DNA of 64,000 nucleotides. Origin: Tenuibacillus multivorans. GTDB lineage: Bacteria > Bacillota > Bacilli > Bacillales > Alkalibacillaceae. Of this stretch, positions 25,840 through 34,822 are shown piece by piece. A model generated the notes under the pieces. The model was not told where the DNA came from. It was given only the letters and a program-made list of their open reading frames with translations, and ran no database searches. The stretch covers positions 248,001 through 312,000 of the forward strand of contig NZ_FNIG01000003.1 of NCBI RefSeq assembly GCF_900103915.1, in the 5' to 3' direction. Made by a program: the position numbers and the translations under genes. Each line of letters opens with the position of its first letter. Position 1 is the first letter of the stretch.

Positions 25840-26874
25840 TTACACGCCATGAAACTGCTTTAAGAATCTAATATCATTCGTATAGAAATGACGGATATCT
25901 TCTACACCATACTTCAACATAGCTATTCGTTCAGGCCCCATACCAAAAGCAAATCCAGTATATTTTTCGGAATCAAAGCCAGCCATTTCTAAAACGTTTG
26001 GATGAACCATGCCCGCACCTAAAATCTCAATCCAGCCTGATCCCTTACAAACGGAACAACCTTCTCCTCCACAAATCTTACAGGAAATATCCATCTCTAC
26101 AGAAGGTTCTGTAAACGGGAAGAAACTAGGTCGTAAACGAATGCTACGGTCTTCGCCAAAAATATGTTTTGCAAATACATTTAACGTTCCTTTTAAATCA
26201 CTCATACGAATATTTTCATCGACGTATAAGCCCTCAATCTGTGTAAATTGGTGTGAGTGTGTCGCATCGTCCGTATCACGGCGATAAACTTTTCCGGGAC
26301 AAATGATTTTAACCGGTCCTTGGCCATCATGCTTTCTTAACGTTCTCGCCTGAACGGGTGAAGTCTGCGTGCGCATTAATAATTCATCAGTAATAAAGAA
26401 CGAATCCTGCATATCACGCGCCGGATGATGCTTAGGTAAGTTTAATGATTCAAAATTATAAAAATCCGTTTCGACCTCTGGCCCTTCAGCCACTTCATAG
26501 CCCATACTTGTGAAAAGATCCTCAATATCACGAATCACTTTTCGTAACAAATGCGGACCACCCATATTGACAGGACGGCCAGGTAGCGTAACATCGACGG
26601 ATTCTTCCTGCAGTTGTTGTTCTAAAGCGACCTGCTCTAGCTTCGCCTTTTTACTTTCTAACGCTTCAGTAATCTCATCGCGTACTTCATTAGCTAATTG
26701 ACCGATCACAGGGCGCTCTTCTTTAGAAAGTTTCCCCATGCCCTTTAAGACTTCTGTGATCTGACCTTTTTTACCTAAAAAATAAACGCGAACATCTTGT
26801 AAAGATTGTTCATCAGCAGCCGATTGAATTCGATCCAACGCCTCCTGCTTAATTTCTTTTAGACGTTCCTTCAC
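25840..26874 (-). CDS. pheS: Phenylalanyl-tRNA synthetase alpha subunit
   Basis: This is the catalytic subunit for Phe-tRNA formation. From the GTG at 26874 it is 344 aa: an N-terminal coiled coil ([20 protein letters not shown]), motif 1 region [15 protein letters not shown], motif 2 [13 protein letters not shown] with [15 protein letters not shown], zinc-like cysteines in [12 protein letters not shown], and motif 3 [17 protein letters not shown]. The GTG has AAAGGAGG at ideal spacing. A longer open frame upstream only runs through the T-box leader and should not be used. Confidence 0.96.
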   Translation of the reverse strand: MKERLKEIKQEALDRIQSAADEQSLQDVRVYFLGKKGQITEVLKGMGKLSKEERPVIGQLANEVRDEITEALESKKAKLEQVALEQQLQEESVDVTLPGRPVNMGGPHLLRKVIRDIEDLFTSMGYEVAEGPEVETDFYNFESLNLPKHHPARDMQDSFFITDELLMRTQTSPVQARTLRKHDGQGPVKIICPGKVYRRDTDDATHSHQFTQIEGLYVDENIRMSDLKGTLNVFAKHIFGEDRSIRLRPSFFPFTEPSVEMDISCKICGGEGCSVCKGSGWIEILGAGMVHPNVLEMAGFDSEKYTGFAFGMGPERIAMLKYGVEDIRHFYTNDIRFLKQFHGV

Positions 26875-26897
26875 TTTGACTTCCTCCTTTTTAACAA

Positions 26898-27150
26898 ATA
26901 AAAAACTCCTCCCTAAAACAAGGGACGAGTTGTATTTCCGTGTTACCACCCTAATTGATAACCGTAAGCGGCTATCCACTTCATTTCGATAACGGACGAA
27001 TTGCCGGGACGCCTTTACGTCAAACGATCCGAGCGCCAGCTCCTGAGTGAAATTCAACCTTTCAATCGACTAGGATGCTTACAGTCCAAGGCAATCCTTC
27101 CCTGTTAATCGATGTGCTGAAAAGCTTACTTAGCTCATTCATAGCTTTTC
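26898..27150 (-). promoter_or_regulatory. T-box leader of pheST (Phe specifier)
   Basis: The minus strand holds the T-box sequence AGGGTGGTAACACGG (26938-26952) and then a terminator stem AACTCGTCCCT / AGGGAGGAGTT followed by TTTTTATTTG. The Stem I region carries the specifier UUC (Phe) in GAATTTCACTCAGGAGC. Uncharged tRNA-Phe would stabilise the antiterminator and turn on pheST. Confidence 0.92.
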
Positions 27151-27173
27151 CGATTCAATTGTTTCTGAAATGT

Positions 27174-27202
27174 ATTATAGAAAACATTCTTACATTTATC
27201 AA
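27174..27202 (-). promoter_or_regulatory. Sigma-A promoter of pheST
   Basis: Minus-strand TTGATA (27202-27197), a 17-bp spacer and TATAAT (27179-27174). The -35 overlaps the stop codon of the upstream methyltransferase gene. Confidence 0.8.
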
Positions 27203-27951
27203 GTCAGAAGGGAAAAATGATATAAAACGATACTGGTCGCTACCCCTACATTAAGCGACTCACTTTGTTCATGAATAGGGATATATACTGTTTCATCCGC
27301 TTTTTCTAAATAATCAGAGCTTACGCCATGCCCTTCATTACCAACCATAACAGCAAACTTATCTTGGATATCAACTTGATTCAACGATTTGGCTCCCTTA
27401 TCTAATGCGGTTCCGTAAACCATTATCTCATTTTGTTGACAGTAGTTAATCCAGAGCTCCAAATCATCCTGTATGATCGGTATATGAAACATAGCGCCTT
27501 GTGTTGCTCGAATCACTTTATCATGATATAAATCAACAGATCCCTTTCCGAGAACGATAACATCAATATCAAAGGCTAAAGCGCTTCGAATCATGGTGCC
27601 GATATTGCCAGGATCCTGAACAGCATCAACCAAAAGTATTTTATTATATTTTGGCTTAAATTCCAATTTATTTTGCCTGACGACTGCCATTATACCCTGA
27701 GGTGTCTCAGTTTGCGATAGCTCTTTAAATACATCTTGGGATACATATATAGTATCCATATGTGACCATACTTCTGGTCGTTCGCGGTCCTCAACCATAA
27801 TCAAGGTTTGGATGGTCCAATCACTTTTGATAGCCTCTTCAACTAAATGCCAGCCTTCAATTAAAAAGGCTTCAGTTTGGTCACGGTATTTTTTTCGATG
27901 TAATTTTTTCCATTGTTTAACGCGTTTATTTTGTTTAGATTCAATCATCAT
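27199..27951 (-). CDS. ysgA: TrmH/SpoU-family RNA 2'-O-methyltransferase (YsgA-like)
   Basis: This 250-aa SPOUT methyltransferase has an N-terminal substrate-binding segment (NKRVKQWKKLHRKKYRDQT, FLIEGWHLVEEA) and the knotted SAM-binding domain with motif 1 DAVQDPGNIGTMIRSALAF (about 130-148), motif 2 VMVGNEGHGVS and motif 3 ESLNVGVATSIVLY. The target is probably 23S rRNA, as for related enzymes, but cannot be told from sequence. It lies between sspI and pheS as ysgA does in B. subtilis. Confidence 0.9.
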   Translation of the reverse strand: MMIESKQNKRVKQWKKLHRKKYRDQTEAFLIEGWHLVEEAIKSDWTIQTLIMVEDRERPEVWSHMDTIYVSQDVFKELSQTETPQGIMAVVRQNKLEFKPKYNKILLVDAVQDPGNIGTMIRSALAFDIDVIVLGKGSVDLYHDKVIRATQGAMFHIPIIQDDLELWINYCQQNEIMVYGTALDKGAKSLNQVDIQDKFAVMVGNEGHGVSSDYLEKADETVYIPIHEQSESLNVGVATSIVLYHFSLLT

Positions 27952-28044
27952 GTTCTCCTAAAATACTTTTTATACCATGATACATAGTTTAAATCAGTTT
28001 GGTCAAACTACTCATAAAAATGGATAACAAAATGAGGTGAATAA

Positions 28045-28257
28045 ATGGATCTTAATTTAAGAAAAGCCATCAAAAATAATATCGCAGGAAATAATGATGA
28101 GGAATTACAAGCGACGATTGTGGATGCGATTCAAAGTGGAGAAGAAAAGATGTTACCCGGCCTTGGTGTTCTCTTTGAAATGATTTGGGAGGGCGCTAGT
28201 GAGGATGATAAAGATAGTATGTTAAATTTATTAGAACAAGAGGCCAATAAACTATAA
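28045..28257 (+). CDS. sspI: Small acid-soluble spore protein I
   Basis: This is a minor SASP made in the forespore. The 70 aa match the SspI family: [40 protein letters not shown] and [26 protein letters not shown] precedes the ATG. It is divergent from the methyltransferase gene, the same pairing as sspI-ysgA in B. subtilis. Transcription by a forespore sigma factor is expected from family knowledge; I did not identify the promoter with confidence. Confidence 0.93.
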   Translation: MDLNLRKAIKNNIAGNNDEELQATIVDAIQSGEEKMLPGLGVLFEMIWEGASEDDKDSMLNLLEQEANKL

Positions 28258-28261
28258 GAAA

Positions 28262-28398
28262 AGCGCAAGCGCCCGTTTAGGCACGCAGTGACTGGACCGA
28301 ATGAGCTGAGATAAAGGAAACACGACGAGGTGACGAGTCGATGTTGACTTATCGTAGGATCGTTCGGGAAGTCACCCAGTGGTTGGGTGGCTTGCGCT
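28262..28398. repeat. 137-bp structured intergenic repeat
   Basis: It is bounded by a perfect 9-bp inverted repeat, AGCGCAAGC (28262-28270) and GCTTGCGCT (28390-28398). Inside are further paired arms: GTGACT/AGTCAC, CCGAA/TTCGG, and a cross-like GACGAGGTGACGAGTCG segment. No ORF. It begins 4 bases after the sspI stop and ends before a terminator. Sequences with the same GCGCAAGCGCC edge are, as I recall, dispersed in several Bacillaceae genomes. Confidence 0.7.
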
Positions 28399-28412
28399 AG
28401 ACATAACTCAAC

Positions 28413-28446
28413 AAAAACTCTCGCTGGATGTGCAGCGAGAGTTTTT
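28413..28446. terminator. Bidirectional terminator between sspI and the M42 peptidase gene
   Basis: The stem AAAAACTCTCGCTG / CAGCGAGAGTTTTT has a 6-nt loop and a run of T on both strands. It lies 4 bases beyond the peptidase stop. Confidence 0.88.
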
Positions 28447-28449
28447 AAA

Positions 28450-29535
28450 TTAATTAAATGTTATGTTATTAACTGTTTCACGATCTAGCTTTTGAATCAC
28501 TTTAACAAGTAGATCAACAGTATTTTCAAAATCGTCACGGTGTAGCATCGCGGCATGCGAGTGAATATAGCGTGTGGCAACCGTAATAGATAATGATGGG
28601 ACACCTTCACCAGTTAAATGAATTTGTCCAGAATCAGTTCCACCACCAGGCATTGCTTCATACTGGAATGGAATTTCGTTCTCTTCAGCTGTACCAATAA
28701 CTAAATCGCGTACACCTTTATGAGAGACCATGGAAGCATCGTAAAGAACAATCTGAGGACCTTTACCCATTTCACTTGATGCATCTTTATCAGATACGCC
28801 TGGCATATCACCTGCAATCCCTACGTCTACAGCAAATCCAATATCAGGTTTAATAGCGTGAGTTGACGTACGTGCACCTCGTAATCCAATTTCTTCTTGG
28901 ACTGTACCTACCCCGTACACGGTGTTTGGGTGCTGTTCATTTTTCAATCGTTTTAATACCTCAATTGCAATCGCACAACCAATGCGGTTATCCCAGGCTT
29001 TAGCAAGCATAACCTTATCATTTTTCAATGGTGTAAATTCAAAATAAGGAACAATTGAATCCCCAGGACGAACACCGAATTCCTCAGCTTCCTCCTTATT
29101 TGAAGCACCAATATCAATAAACATGTCTTTTATTTCTACCGGTTTCTTACGTTCATCAGCTGATAAAATATGTGGAGGCTTAGAACCAATTACACCAGTC
29201 ACGTCACCATCTCGTGTCATGATTGTGACACGTTGTGCTAACATGACTTGGTTCCACCAACCGCCAACGGTTTGGAAGAAGACGAAACCATCATCATCAA
29301 TTCTTGTTACCATAAATCCAATTTCGTCTAAGTGACCTGCCACCATAACTTTAGGGCCATTCTCGTCACCCGATTTCTTCGCGATTAAACTGCCTAAATG
29401 ATCCGTTGTGACGTCATCCGCATAAGGAGCTATGTATTTTTGCATCACTTCACGCGGCTCTTTTTCGTTTCCCGGAATCCCTTTAGCATCTGTTAAGTCT
29501 TTTAACATTGTGAGAGTTTCATCAAGTTTTGCCAT
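28450..29535 (-). CDS. ysdC: M42-family glutamyl/deblocking aminopeptidase (YsdC-like)
   Basis: This 361-aa di-metal peptidase probably forms tetrahedral (TET) particles like other M42 enzymes. Metal and catalytic residues are in [14 protein letters not shown] (about 65-78), [20 protein letters not shown] (catalytic Glu pair), DVGIAGD and a late His in [18 protein letters not shown] precedes the ATG. It lies upstream-to-downstream of dUTPase and sspI. Substrate preference cannot be decided from sequence. Confidence 0.93.
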   Translation of the reverse strand: MAKLDETLTMLKDLTDAKGIPGNEKEPREVMQKYIAPYADDVTTDHLGSLIAKKSGDENGPKVMVAGHLDEIGFMVTRIDDDGFVFFQTVGGWWNQVMLAQRVTIMTRDGDVTGVIGSKPPHILSADERKKPVEIKDMFIDIGASNKEEAEEFGVRPGDSIVPYFEFTPLKNDKVMLAKAWDNRIGCAIAIEVLKRLKNEQHPNTVYGVGTVQEEIGLRGARTSTHAIKPDIGFAVDVGIAGDMPGVSDKDASSEMGKGPQIVLYDASMVSHKGVRDLVIGTAEENEIPFQYEAMPGGGTDSGQIHLTGEGVPSLSITVATRYIHSHAAMLHRDDFENTVDLLVKVIQKLDRETVNNITFN

Positions 29536-29607
29536 GCTTTTCCTCCTATTTCGTAATATAATGATTCGCTCACTTCATTATAATAGTTTTTCAAACATTT
29601 CACAAAA

Positions 29608-30096
29608 CTAATAACCAGATTGTTGACGTTCGTGGTTGACTTTATTTTTATTTAAGTAAGCATCGTATATATCTTGTTCAGAAAAACCTAATTGCATACC
29701 TAAACTTAAATATGTGAGCCACAATTGAAGATAGTGTTCTTGACTAGGGTTTTGTTTAAAACTATTGATACCTTCATAAATTTTATGAAAATACGCTGTT
29801 ATGCTGGGGGCTGACACTTCATGATCACGATGATGATATTTAAATCCAAGATCAATGCCTAAAGATAGTAAAAAATGAATACCATCAACATACTCTTCTA
29901 ATATATCCGATTGATTATTAGGGCCTTTTTGACTCCAATATTTAAAACATCGTGTTTCATTGGCTAATTCGCTTACTTCCACTATTAATGCCAATATTTT
30001 ATCATCTAAAACCTCATCTCTGGTCTTTGGAATGCGATCCATAATCTCATCATCTAATTGCCTTTGTAGCGCATATAGCTTGTCCCAATCCATCAT
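29608..30096 (-). CDS. Dimeric (all-alpha, MazG-like) dUTPase
   Basis: It probably hydrolyses dUTP/dUDP to dUMP. The 162-aa all-alpha NTP-PPase shows the metal-binding helix pattern LALIVEVSELANETRCFKYW (ExxE) followed by LEEYVDGIHFLLSLG (ExxxD). The ATG at 30096 has GGAGGTC at good spacing. A longer upstream open frame overlaps the neighbouring gene and is not used. The trimeric-type dUTPase is unrelated. This gene is not at this locus in B. subtilis. Confidence 0.85.
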   Translation of the reverse strand: MMDWDKLYALQRQLDDEIMDRIPKTRDEVLDDKILALIVEVSELANETRCFKYWSQKGPNNQSDILEEYVDGIHFLLSLGIDLGFKYHHRDHEVSAPSITAYFHKIYEGINSFKQNPSQEHYLQLWLTYLSLGMQLGFSEQDIYDAYLNKNKVNHERQQSGY

Positions 30097-30152
30097 AAAT
30101 AAAGACCTCCATAATAAGTAGTATACACGTTTTAAAGAATACGTGTGAACCA

Positions 30153-30731
30153 CTATTTTTGGAGATCGGGTTCGAAAAAATCCTCCCACTTCATTACAAT
30201 TTCCTTTTTTCTTAATAAATAAAACATGATTAAAATAAATCCGAGTAAAATCAAAATGTACTCCCACCTTAATGATTGAAACCACTGCCCAAAGGAGGTG
30301 TAAAATACAGCCAATGGTACATTGGACAAAACAGATAGCTTGGCATAATCTTTAAAATTCCGTGTCATTTCGATAATACAAATGGAGACGAGGTGAAAAT
30401 GGATAAATGGCGTGATCCGTAACAACATAACTTGCGGTAGGGATAACCTACTATGCTTACCAAACATCTTCTCACGCAGCCGATGAAATCTCGCAAAAAG
30501 CTTCGGCATCAATTTGATAAAAAAGTAAAAGATTAAACTCGATAATGTCACACCGATTAGGGAGTAAATCGCACCAAAGGTTAAGCCAAAAATAAGTCCA
30601 CCCGTAATACAAATAAAGGCAACTGGAACAAATAAGAAAGGACGGATAATGTGAAAAATGATAAAAAGCATAGGTGCAGCATAGCTCGTCGTCTGTAATG
30701 AATCTTGGACCCACACTAATATATTTTCCAT
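30153..30731 (-). CDS. TVP38/TMEM64 (VTT/DedA-like) membrane protein
   Basis: This 192-aa polytopic membrane protein has hydrophobic spans near 15-35, 45-75, 120-140, 145-165 and 168-185, and the family features PFLFVPVAFICITGGLIFG and LLRITPFIHFHLVS. VTT-domain proteins are linked to lipid scrambling or undecaprenyl-phosphate recycling; the role here is unknown. The chosen ATG (MENILVWVQ) has AAAGGAGGGG 6 bases upstream. Longer starts overlap ysdA and lack a ribosome site. Confidence 0.82.
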   Translation of the reverse strand: MENILVWVQDSLQTTSYAAPMLFIIFHIIRPFLFVPVAFICITGGLIFGLTFGAIYSLIGVTLSSLIFYFFIKLMPKLFARFHRLREKMFGKHSRLSLPQVMLLRITPFIHFHLVSICIIEMTRNFKDYAKLSVLSNVPLAVFYTSFGQWFQSLRWEYILILLGFILIMFYLLRKKEIVMKWEDFFEPDLQK

Positions 30732-30778
30732 AGCAAGCCCCTCCTTTACCATAAAACTATATGACATAAGACGAGCTA

Positions 30779-31033
30779 TTATGACAAGTAAATTAATAAA
30801 AGCAACCACATGATGGTCAAAATAGGAAGTCCAAATTTAAACGTTTTATGCTTTGTTTTATGATGAAAAGCTTTCATACCTGGCCACATTCCTGGTGCAC
30901 CACCGATGATAGCCCAAAGCCATAATGTTTTCTCAGGTATACGCCATTGTTCTTTTCTAGCCTTTCGTTTATCAATCCCCATTAAAATAAATCCAATAAA
31001 ACTCATCATGAGAATGCCATATAATAGTGCCAT
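30779..31033 (-). CDS. ysdA: DUF1294 membrane protein (YsdA)
   Basis: This 84-aa protein has two membrane segments (about 1-20 and 65-83) and a basic central loop. The DUF1294 hallmarks are present: FIGFILMGIDKRKARKEQWR, RIPEKTLWLWAIIGGAPG and MKAFHHKTKHKTFKFGLP. The function is unknown. It follows rplT as in B. subtilis, separated by a terminator hairpin. Confidence 0.88.
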   Translation of the reverse strand: MALLYGILMMSFIGFILMGIDKRKARKEQWRIPEKTLWLWAIIGGAPGMWPGMKAFHHKTKHKTFKFGLPILTIMWLLLLIYLS

Positions 31034-31083
31034 AACTTTCTCCTCTATTCCTTCTTTATGTAAGTTATATGTGGTAAAACTAA

Positions 31084-31116
31084 ACCCCTGAAAGGACTGC
31101 TCCCTTCAGGGGTATT
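31084..31116 (-). terminator. Terminator of infC-rpmI-rplT
   Basis: The minus strand folds CCCCTGAAGGG / CCTTTCAGGGG and is followed by TTTAGTTTT. It begins about 10 bases after the rplT stop. Confidence 0.8.
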
Positions 31117-31125
31117 CTACCATTA

Positions 31126-31482
31126 TTATTTAAGTGCTGCTTTTGCTTGGTCAGCTAATTGAGCAAAACCTTTTTCATCGCTAACAGCTAATTCAGCTAA
31201 CATTTTGCGGTTAATTTCAACACCAGCAAGTTTTAAACCGTGCATTAGACGACTGTAAGAAATGTCATTCATACGTGCAGCCGCATTAATACGAGAAATC
31301 CATAATTTACGGAAATCACGTTTTTTCTGTCTGCGGTCACGATATGCATATTGACCAGATTTCATCACTTGTTGTTTAGCTGTTTTGAATAACGTTCTTT
31401 TCGAACCGTAATAACCTTTTGCTAGTTTTAAAACACGCTTACGTCTTTGACGTGTAACTGTTCCACCTTTAACGCGTGGCAT
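31126..31482 (-). CDS. rplT: 50S ribosomal protein L20
   Basis: L20 is an early assembly protein of the large subunit and, in Bacillus, the autogenous repressor of this operon through the leader RNA. The 118 aa show the basic L20 tail ([40 protein letters not shown]) and the globular part with [27 protein letters not shown] precedes the ATG. It is the last gene of infC-rpmI-rplT. Confidence 0.98.
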   Translation of the reverse strand: MPRVKGGTVTRQRRKRVLKLAKGYYGSKRTLFKTAKQQVMKSGQYAYRDRRQKKRDFRKLWISRINAAARMNDISYSRLMHGLKLAGVEINRKMLAELAVSDEKGFAQLADQAKAALK

Positions 31483-31512
31483 TGTAATCCCTCCTATATT
31501 CTTCCGTTAGTC

Positions 31513-31710
31513 TTATTTGTTAGGCATTTGTTTTCTTAAACGACCCTCATCAGCTTTAGAAACCATTGCGCTCTTTCTTAGTTTACGCTTCTGTTTAGTG
31601 GTTTTATTTGCAAATAAGTGACTTGTAAAAGCGTGAGAACGCTTGAATTTTCCACTTCCTGTTTTCTTGAAACGCTTTTGTGCACCTTTATGCGTCTTCA
31701 TTTTTGGCAT
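31513..31710 (-). CDS. rpmI: 50S ribosomal protein L35
   Basis: This 65-aa basic ribosomal protein begins [20 protein letters not shown] and ends with LRKQMPNK, a full-length match to L35. The ATG at 31710 has GGGAGGAC at good spacing. An in-frame ATG six codons upstream falls before that site and is rejected. It lies between infC and rplT. Confidence 0.97.
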   Translation of the reverse strand: MPKMKTHKGAQKRFKKTGSGKFKRSHAFTSHLFANKTTKQKRKLRKSAMVSKADEGRLRKQMPNK

Positions 31711-31740
31711 AATAAAGTCCTCCCTCAAAGATTGTTACGC

Positions 31741-32256
31741 TTACTTCTCAGCCATTGGAGCAAGCATCATAAACATGTTACGGCCTTCCATCTTAGGCTT
31801 CGTTTCTAATGTTCCTAACTCTTCACATTCTTTAGCAAAACGCTCTAAGACTTCACGACCTAATTCTTTATGCGTAATCGCACGGCCACGGAATCGAACG
31901 CTAACTTTAACCTTATCGCCTTTTTTAAGGAATTTATGAGCATTACGTAGTTTCGTATTAAAGTCATGATCCTCAATAGCAGGTGTTAAACGTACTTCTT
32001 TAATGTTAATGACTTTTTGCTTTTTACGTTGCTCTTTTTCCTTTTTCTGTTGTTCAAAGCGATATTTACCGTAGTCCATAATTCGACATACGGGCGGTTT
32101 AGCGTTTGGCGCTACCAACACTAAATCGAGATTAGCACGTTCAGCCATCTCTAACGCTTCTTGACGAGATTTGATTCCTAATTGTTCGCCATTCACGTCA
32201 ATGAGGCGTACCTCCTTGGCACGAATGCTCTCATTAACATTCATATCTTTGCTAAT
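31741..32256 (-). CDS. infC: Translation initiation factor IF-3 (ATT start)
   Basis: IF-3 binds the 30S subunit, prevents premature 50S joining and proofreads the start codon. The protein shows [40 protein letters not shown] (the family signature) and the C-terminal RNA-binding domain ([14 protein letters not shown]). The start is taken as ATT at 32256-32254: GGAGGTG lies 7 bases upstream, and ISKDM matches the N-terminus of Bacillus IF-3. AUU/AUA starts are a known feature of infC that lets IF-3 limit its own synthesis. The first ATG (32244) has no ribosome site. 171 aa. Confidence 0.93.
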   Translation of the reverse strand: MSKDMNVNESIRAKEVRLIDVNGEQLGIKSRQEALEMAERANLDLVLVAPNAKPPVCRIMDYGKYRFEQQKKEKEQRKKQKVINIKEVRLTPAIEDHDFNTKLRNAHKFLKKGDKVKVSVRFRGRAITHKELGREVLERFAKECEELGTLETKPKMEGRNMFMMLAPMAEK

Positions 32257-32476
32257 AGTGAGACACCTCCAAAATATTCTTAAAAGAATAAGGCATTCTC
32301 GACAAGTGTTTCACATAAAAAAAGTGTCGGTACAGACTGCACCCACACTATTATCTCTCAAATAACATACTAAACGTATGTGTTAGAAATGATAACCTGC
32401 CAACTGCTCAAGCGGCGTCGATCAGGTGAGAAGCGGGTGCTCCTACTTGTCTATCAATGACCTTATTTAATTCACT
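32257..32476 (-). promoter_or_regulatory. L20-type leader RNA of the infC operon
   Basis: This leader of about 220 nt between the promoter and infC ends in a strong terminator stem AGTGTGGGTGCAGTCTG / AGACTGCACCCACACT-like pairing (32317-32349) with seven T on the minus strand, then the infC ribosome site. Position and design match the Bacillus L20 leader, where L20 binding promotes premature termination. Upstream arms (about 32360-32460) show several short paired segments that could form the alternative fold. Confidence 0.8.
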
Positions 32477-32482
32477 CTTAAC

Positions 32483-32512
32483 AGTATAAAGGTCTCTTCA
32501 ACCATTTGTCAA
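32483..32512 (-). promoter_or_regulatory. Sigma-A promoter of infC-rpmI-rplT
   Basis: Minus-strand TTGACA (32512-32507), an 18-bp spacer and TATACT (32488-32483). Confidence 0.85.
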
Positions 32513-32521
32513 GAAAAAATT

Positions 32522-32549
32522 AAGCAGCCACGCTAAAGCGCGACTGCTT
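32522..32549 (-). terminator. Intrinsic terminator after thrS
   Basis: The stem AAGCAGTCGCGCT / AGCGTGGCTGCTT (two weak pairs) is followed on the minus strand by AATTTTTTCTTG. The T run is shared with the -35 region of the infC promoter. Confidence 0.82.
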
Positions 32550-32559
32550 TCTATTATAA

Positions 32560-34494
32560 CTAACGTTTGTGGGTTTCATCAACCAGTTGTTGAACGAAAT
32601 CGTCTATATTGATGGTCTTGCTATCCTTTTCTCCATATTTACGGATATTAACCGCTTCATCCTTCATCTCTTGGTCACCAAGGACGATAGAATAAGGAAT
32701 CTTTTGCGTCTGTGATTCACGGATTTTATAACCCAGTTTTTCATCGCGTGTGTCTAACTCGACACGGAATCCTTCACGACGCAGGCGATCTTCAACTTGT
32801 TTGGCATAATCCATATGGGCATCTAATGACACCGGAATAATTTTAGCTTGAACCGGTGCTAACCAAGTTGGAAATGCCCCTTTGTATTCTTCAATTAAGA
32901 AGGCAACAAAACGTTCCATTGTTGAGACAACACCACGGTGAATAACAACCGGGCGATGTTCTTTACCATCCTCACCAATATAAGTTAAATCAAAACGTTC
33001 TGGTAAGTGGAAGTCTAACTGAACAGTGGATAATGTTTCATCTTTACCTAAAGCTGTTTTGACTTGAACATCAAGCTTTGGTCCATAAAACGCTGCTTCG
33101 CCATCTGCTTCAACATAATCAACACCCATATCTTCCATTGTTTCTTTTAGAAGAGCTTCAGCTTTATTCCACATGTCATCATTATCAACATATTTTTCTT
33201 TATCTTCAGGATCACGGTAAGATAAGCGGAAATAGTAATCATCAATTCCAAAATCCTGATACACATTTTGAATGAGTTCAACCACACGAATAAACTCATC
33301 CTTTAGTTGATCTGGTCTTGCGAATATATGAGCATCATTTAATGTCATACCGCGCACACGCTGAAGACCCGCTAAAGCCCCTGACATTTCATAACGATGC
33401 ATTTGACCTAACTCAGCTATACGAACCGGTAAGTTACGATAACTGTGTAGTTCATTTTTATAAACCATCATATGATGCGGACAGTTCATCGGACGAAGGA
33501 CTAAGTCTTCATTATCCATTTCCATTTCAGGGAACATATCATCTTGATAATGATCCCAATGGCCACTTGTTTTATACAAATCAACACTTCCTAAAACAGG
33601 TGTATAAACATGGTCATAACCTAATCGAGTTTCTAAATCAACGATATAGCGCTCAATCGTGCGACGAATCGTTGCCCCTTTAGGAAGCCATAGCGGAAGG
33701 CCTTGTCCCACTTTTTGCGAAACCGTAAAAATGTCTAATTCCTTACCTAACTTACGGTGGTCACGCTCTTTCGCTTCTTCTAATAGGCGTAAATGCTCTT
33801 CTAGCTGGCCATTCTTTTCAAAAGCTGTACCATAAACGCGCTGTAGCATTTGATTATCACTGTCGCCACGCCAGTAAGCACCTGAAATATTCAATAGTTT
33901 AAACATTTTAATCTTACCTGTATGCGGAACGTGTACTCCGCGGCAAAGGTCAAAAAATTCACCTTGTTCATAAATCGAAATCGGTTGACCATTTGGTATA
34001 TCGTCGATTAATTCTAGTTTTAAATCATCGCCAATTTCTTTGTAGCGTGCTTTTGCTTCGTCACGTGATATTTCAACACGACGAATTTCTAAAGCTTCAT
34101 CTACAATCTTTTTCATTTCCTTTTCAATTTTAGGTAAATCTTCAGGTGTGATCGTTTCATCCATATCAATATCGTAGTAAAATCCGTTTTCAATCACCGG
34201 ACCAACACCTAATTTAACGTTAGGATATAAACGTTTAATCGCTTGTGCCATTAGGTGTGCCGTTGAATGACGAAGAACATCAAGCCCTTCTTCATCTCGG
34301 TACGTAATGATTTGTATTGAACCGTCTTCGTTTAATGGGGTACGTAAATCAACCATTTCATCGTTATATTTACCCGCTAAGGCTTGTTTCTTCAGCCCTG
34401 AACTAATCGAAGACGCAATATCTTCAGTCGTCGTACCCTTTGGAAACTCCTTCACGTTTCCGTCTGGGAACGTAATCTGTACCATCTCAGCCAT
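32560..34494 (-). CDS. thrS: Threonyl-tRNA synthetase
   Basis: This class II synthetase charges tRNA-Thr. The 644 aa have an N-terminal TGS domain ([20 protein letters not shown]), the editing SAD domain with [16 protein letters not shown] (about 70-90) and a C-x3-H pair ([11 protein letters not shown]), the class II core with [20 protein letters not shown] and [30 protein letters not shown], and the C-terminal anticodon-binding domain. AAGGAGTGG precedes the ATG. It is controlled by the T-box at 34521-34780. Confidence 0.97.
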   Translation of the reverse strand: MAEMVQITFPDGNVKEFPKGTTTEDIASSISSGLKKQALAGKYNDEMVDLRTPLNEDGSIQIITYRDEEGLDVLRHSTAHLMAQAIKRLYPNVKLGVGPVIENGFYYDIDMDETITPEDLPKIEKEMKKIVDEALEIRRVEISRDEAKARYKEIGDDLKLELIDDIPNGQPISIYEQGEFFDLCRGVHVPHTGKIKMFKLLNISGAYWRGDSDNQMLQRVYGTAFEKNGQLEEHLRLLEEAKERDHRKLGKELDIFTVSQKVGQGLPLWLPKGATIRRTIERYIVDLETRLGYDHVYTPVLGSVDLYKTSGHWDHYQDDMFPEMEMDNEDLVLRPMNCPHHMMVYKNELHSYRNLPVRIAELGQMHRYEMSGALAGLQRVRGMTLNDAHIFARPDQLKDEFIRVVELIQNVYQDFGIDDYYFRLSYRDPEDKEKYVDNDDMWNKAEALLKETMEDMGVDYVEADGEAAFYGPKLDVQVKTALGKDETLSTVQLDFHLPERFDLTYIGEDGKEHRPVVIHRGVVSTMERFVAFLIEEYKGAFPTWLAPVQAKIIPVSLDAHMDYAKQVEDRLRREGFRVELDTRDEKLGYKIRESQTQKIPYSIVLGDQEMKDEAVNIRKYGEKDSKTINIDDFVQQLVDETHKR

Positions 34495-34520
34495 CTTGCT
34501 CCACTCCTTTTTCTAAATAA

Positions 34521-34780
34521 AATAAAAAAACACTCATCCCTAATCAAAGGGACGAGTGTTGTACCCGTGGTTCCACCCAGTTTCTGCTGTTAAGCAGCAC
34601 TTCAGACATCGTTATCGCCGATGTTACGTTAATTGCTAACTCAAACAACTTGAGCTTCACAATCAATGCTCCGAGGTGGTAAACAAACAGTCGTACCTGA
34701 AAGCTCTCAGCCAAGGCTTTCTTCTCTGTAAAGCTGTTTCTATTTGTTCATGTCCTCATCCATGCATTTAACGTCTTCTT
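34521..34780 (-). promoter_or_regulatory. T-box leader of thrS (Thr specifier)
   Basis: The minus strand carries GGGTGGAACCACGGG (the T-box) and then the terminator stem ACACTCGTCCCT / AGGGATGAGTGT followed by TTTTTTTATTTT. Stem I shows the specifier ACC (Thr) in TTTACCACCTCGGAGCA. Expression rises when tRNA-Thr is uncharged. Confidence 0.92.
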
Positions 34781-34792
34781 ATTTATGTAGGT

Positions 34793-34821
34793 ATTATAAC
34801 GATGTCCTGACAGAAAATCAA
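34793..34821 (-). promoter_or_regulatory. Sigma-A promoter of thrS
   Basis: Minus-strand TTGATT (34821-34816), a 17-bp spacer and TATAAT (34798-34793). It overlaps the end of ytxC. Confidence 0.8.
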
Positions 34822-34822
34822 G

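Noticed and set aside
26875-27057. Longer PheS N-terminus
   Set aside because: The in-frame extension runs through the T-box leader and terminator, and has no ribosome site. The GTG at 26874 has an ideal one.
30097-30285. Extended N-terminus of the dUTPase
   Set aside because: It overlaps the neighbouring VTT-domain gene and lacks family similarity. The ATG at 30096 has GGAGGTC.
30732-30809. Extended N-terminus of the VTT-domain protein
   Set aside because: It overlaps ysdA, and the better start (30731) has AAAGGAGGGG directly upstream.
33318-33683. Plus-strand ORF of 121 codons opposite thrS
   Set aside because: Antisense to the conserved thrS core, with no ribosome site or recognisable domain.
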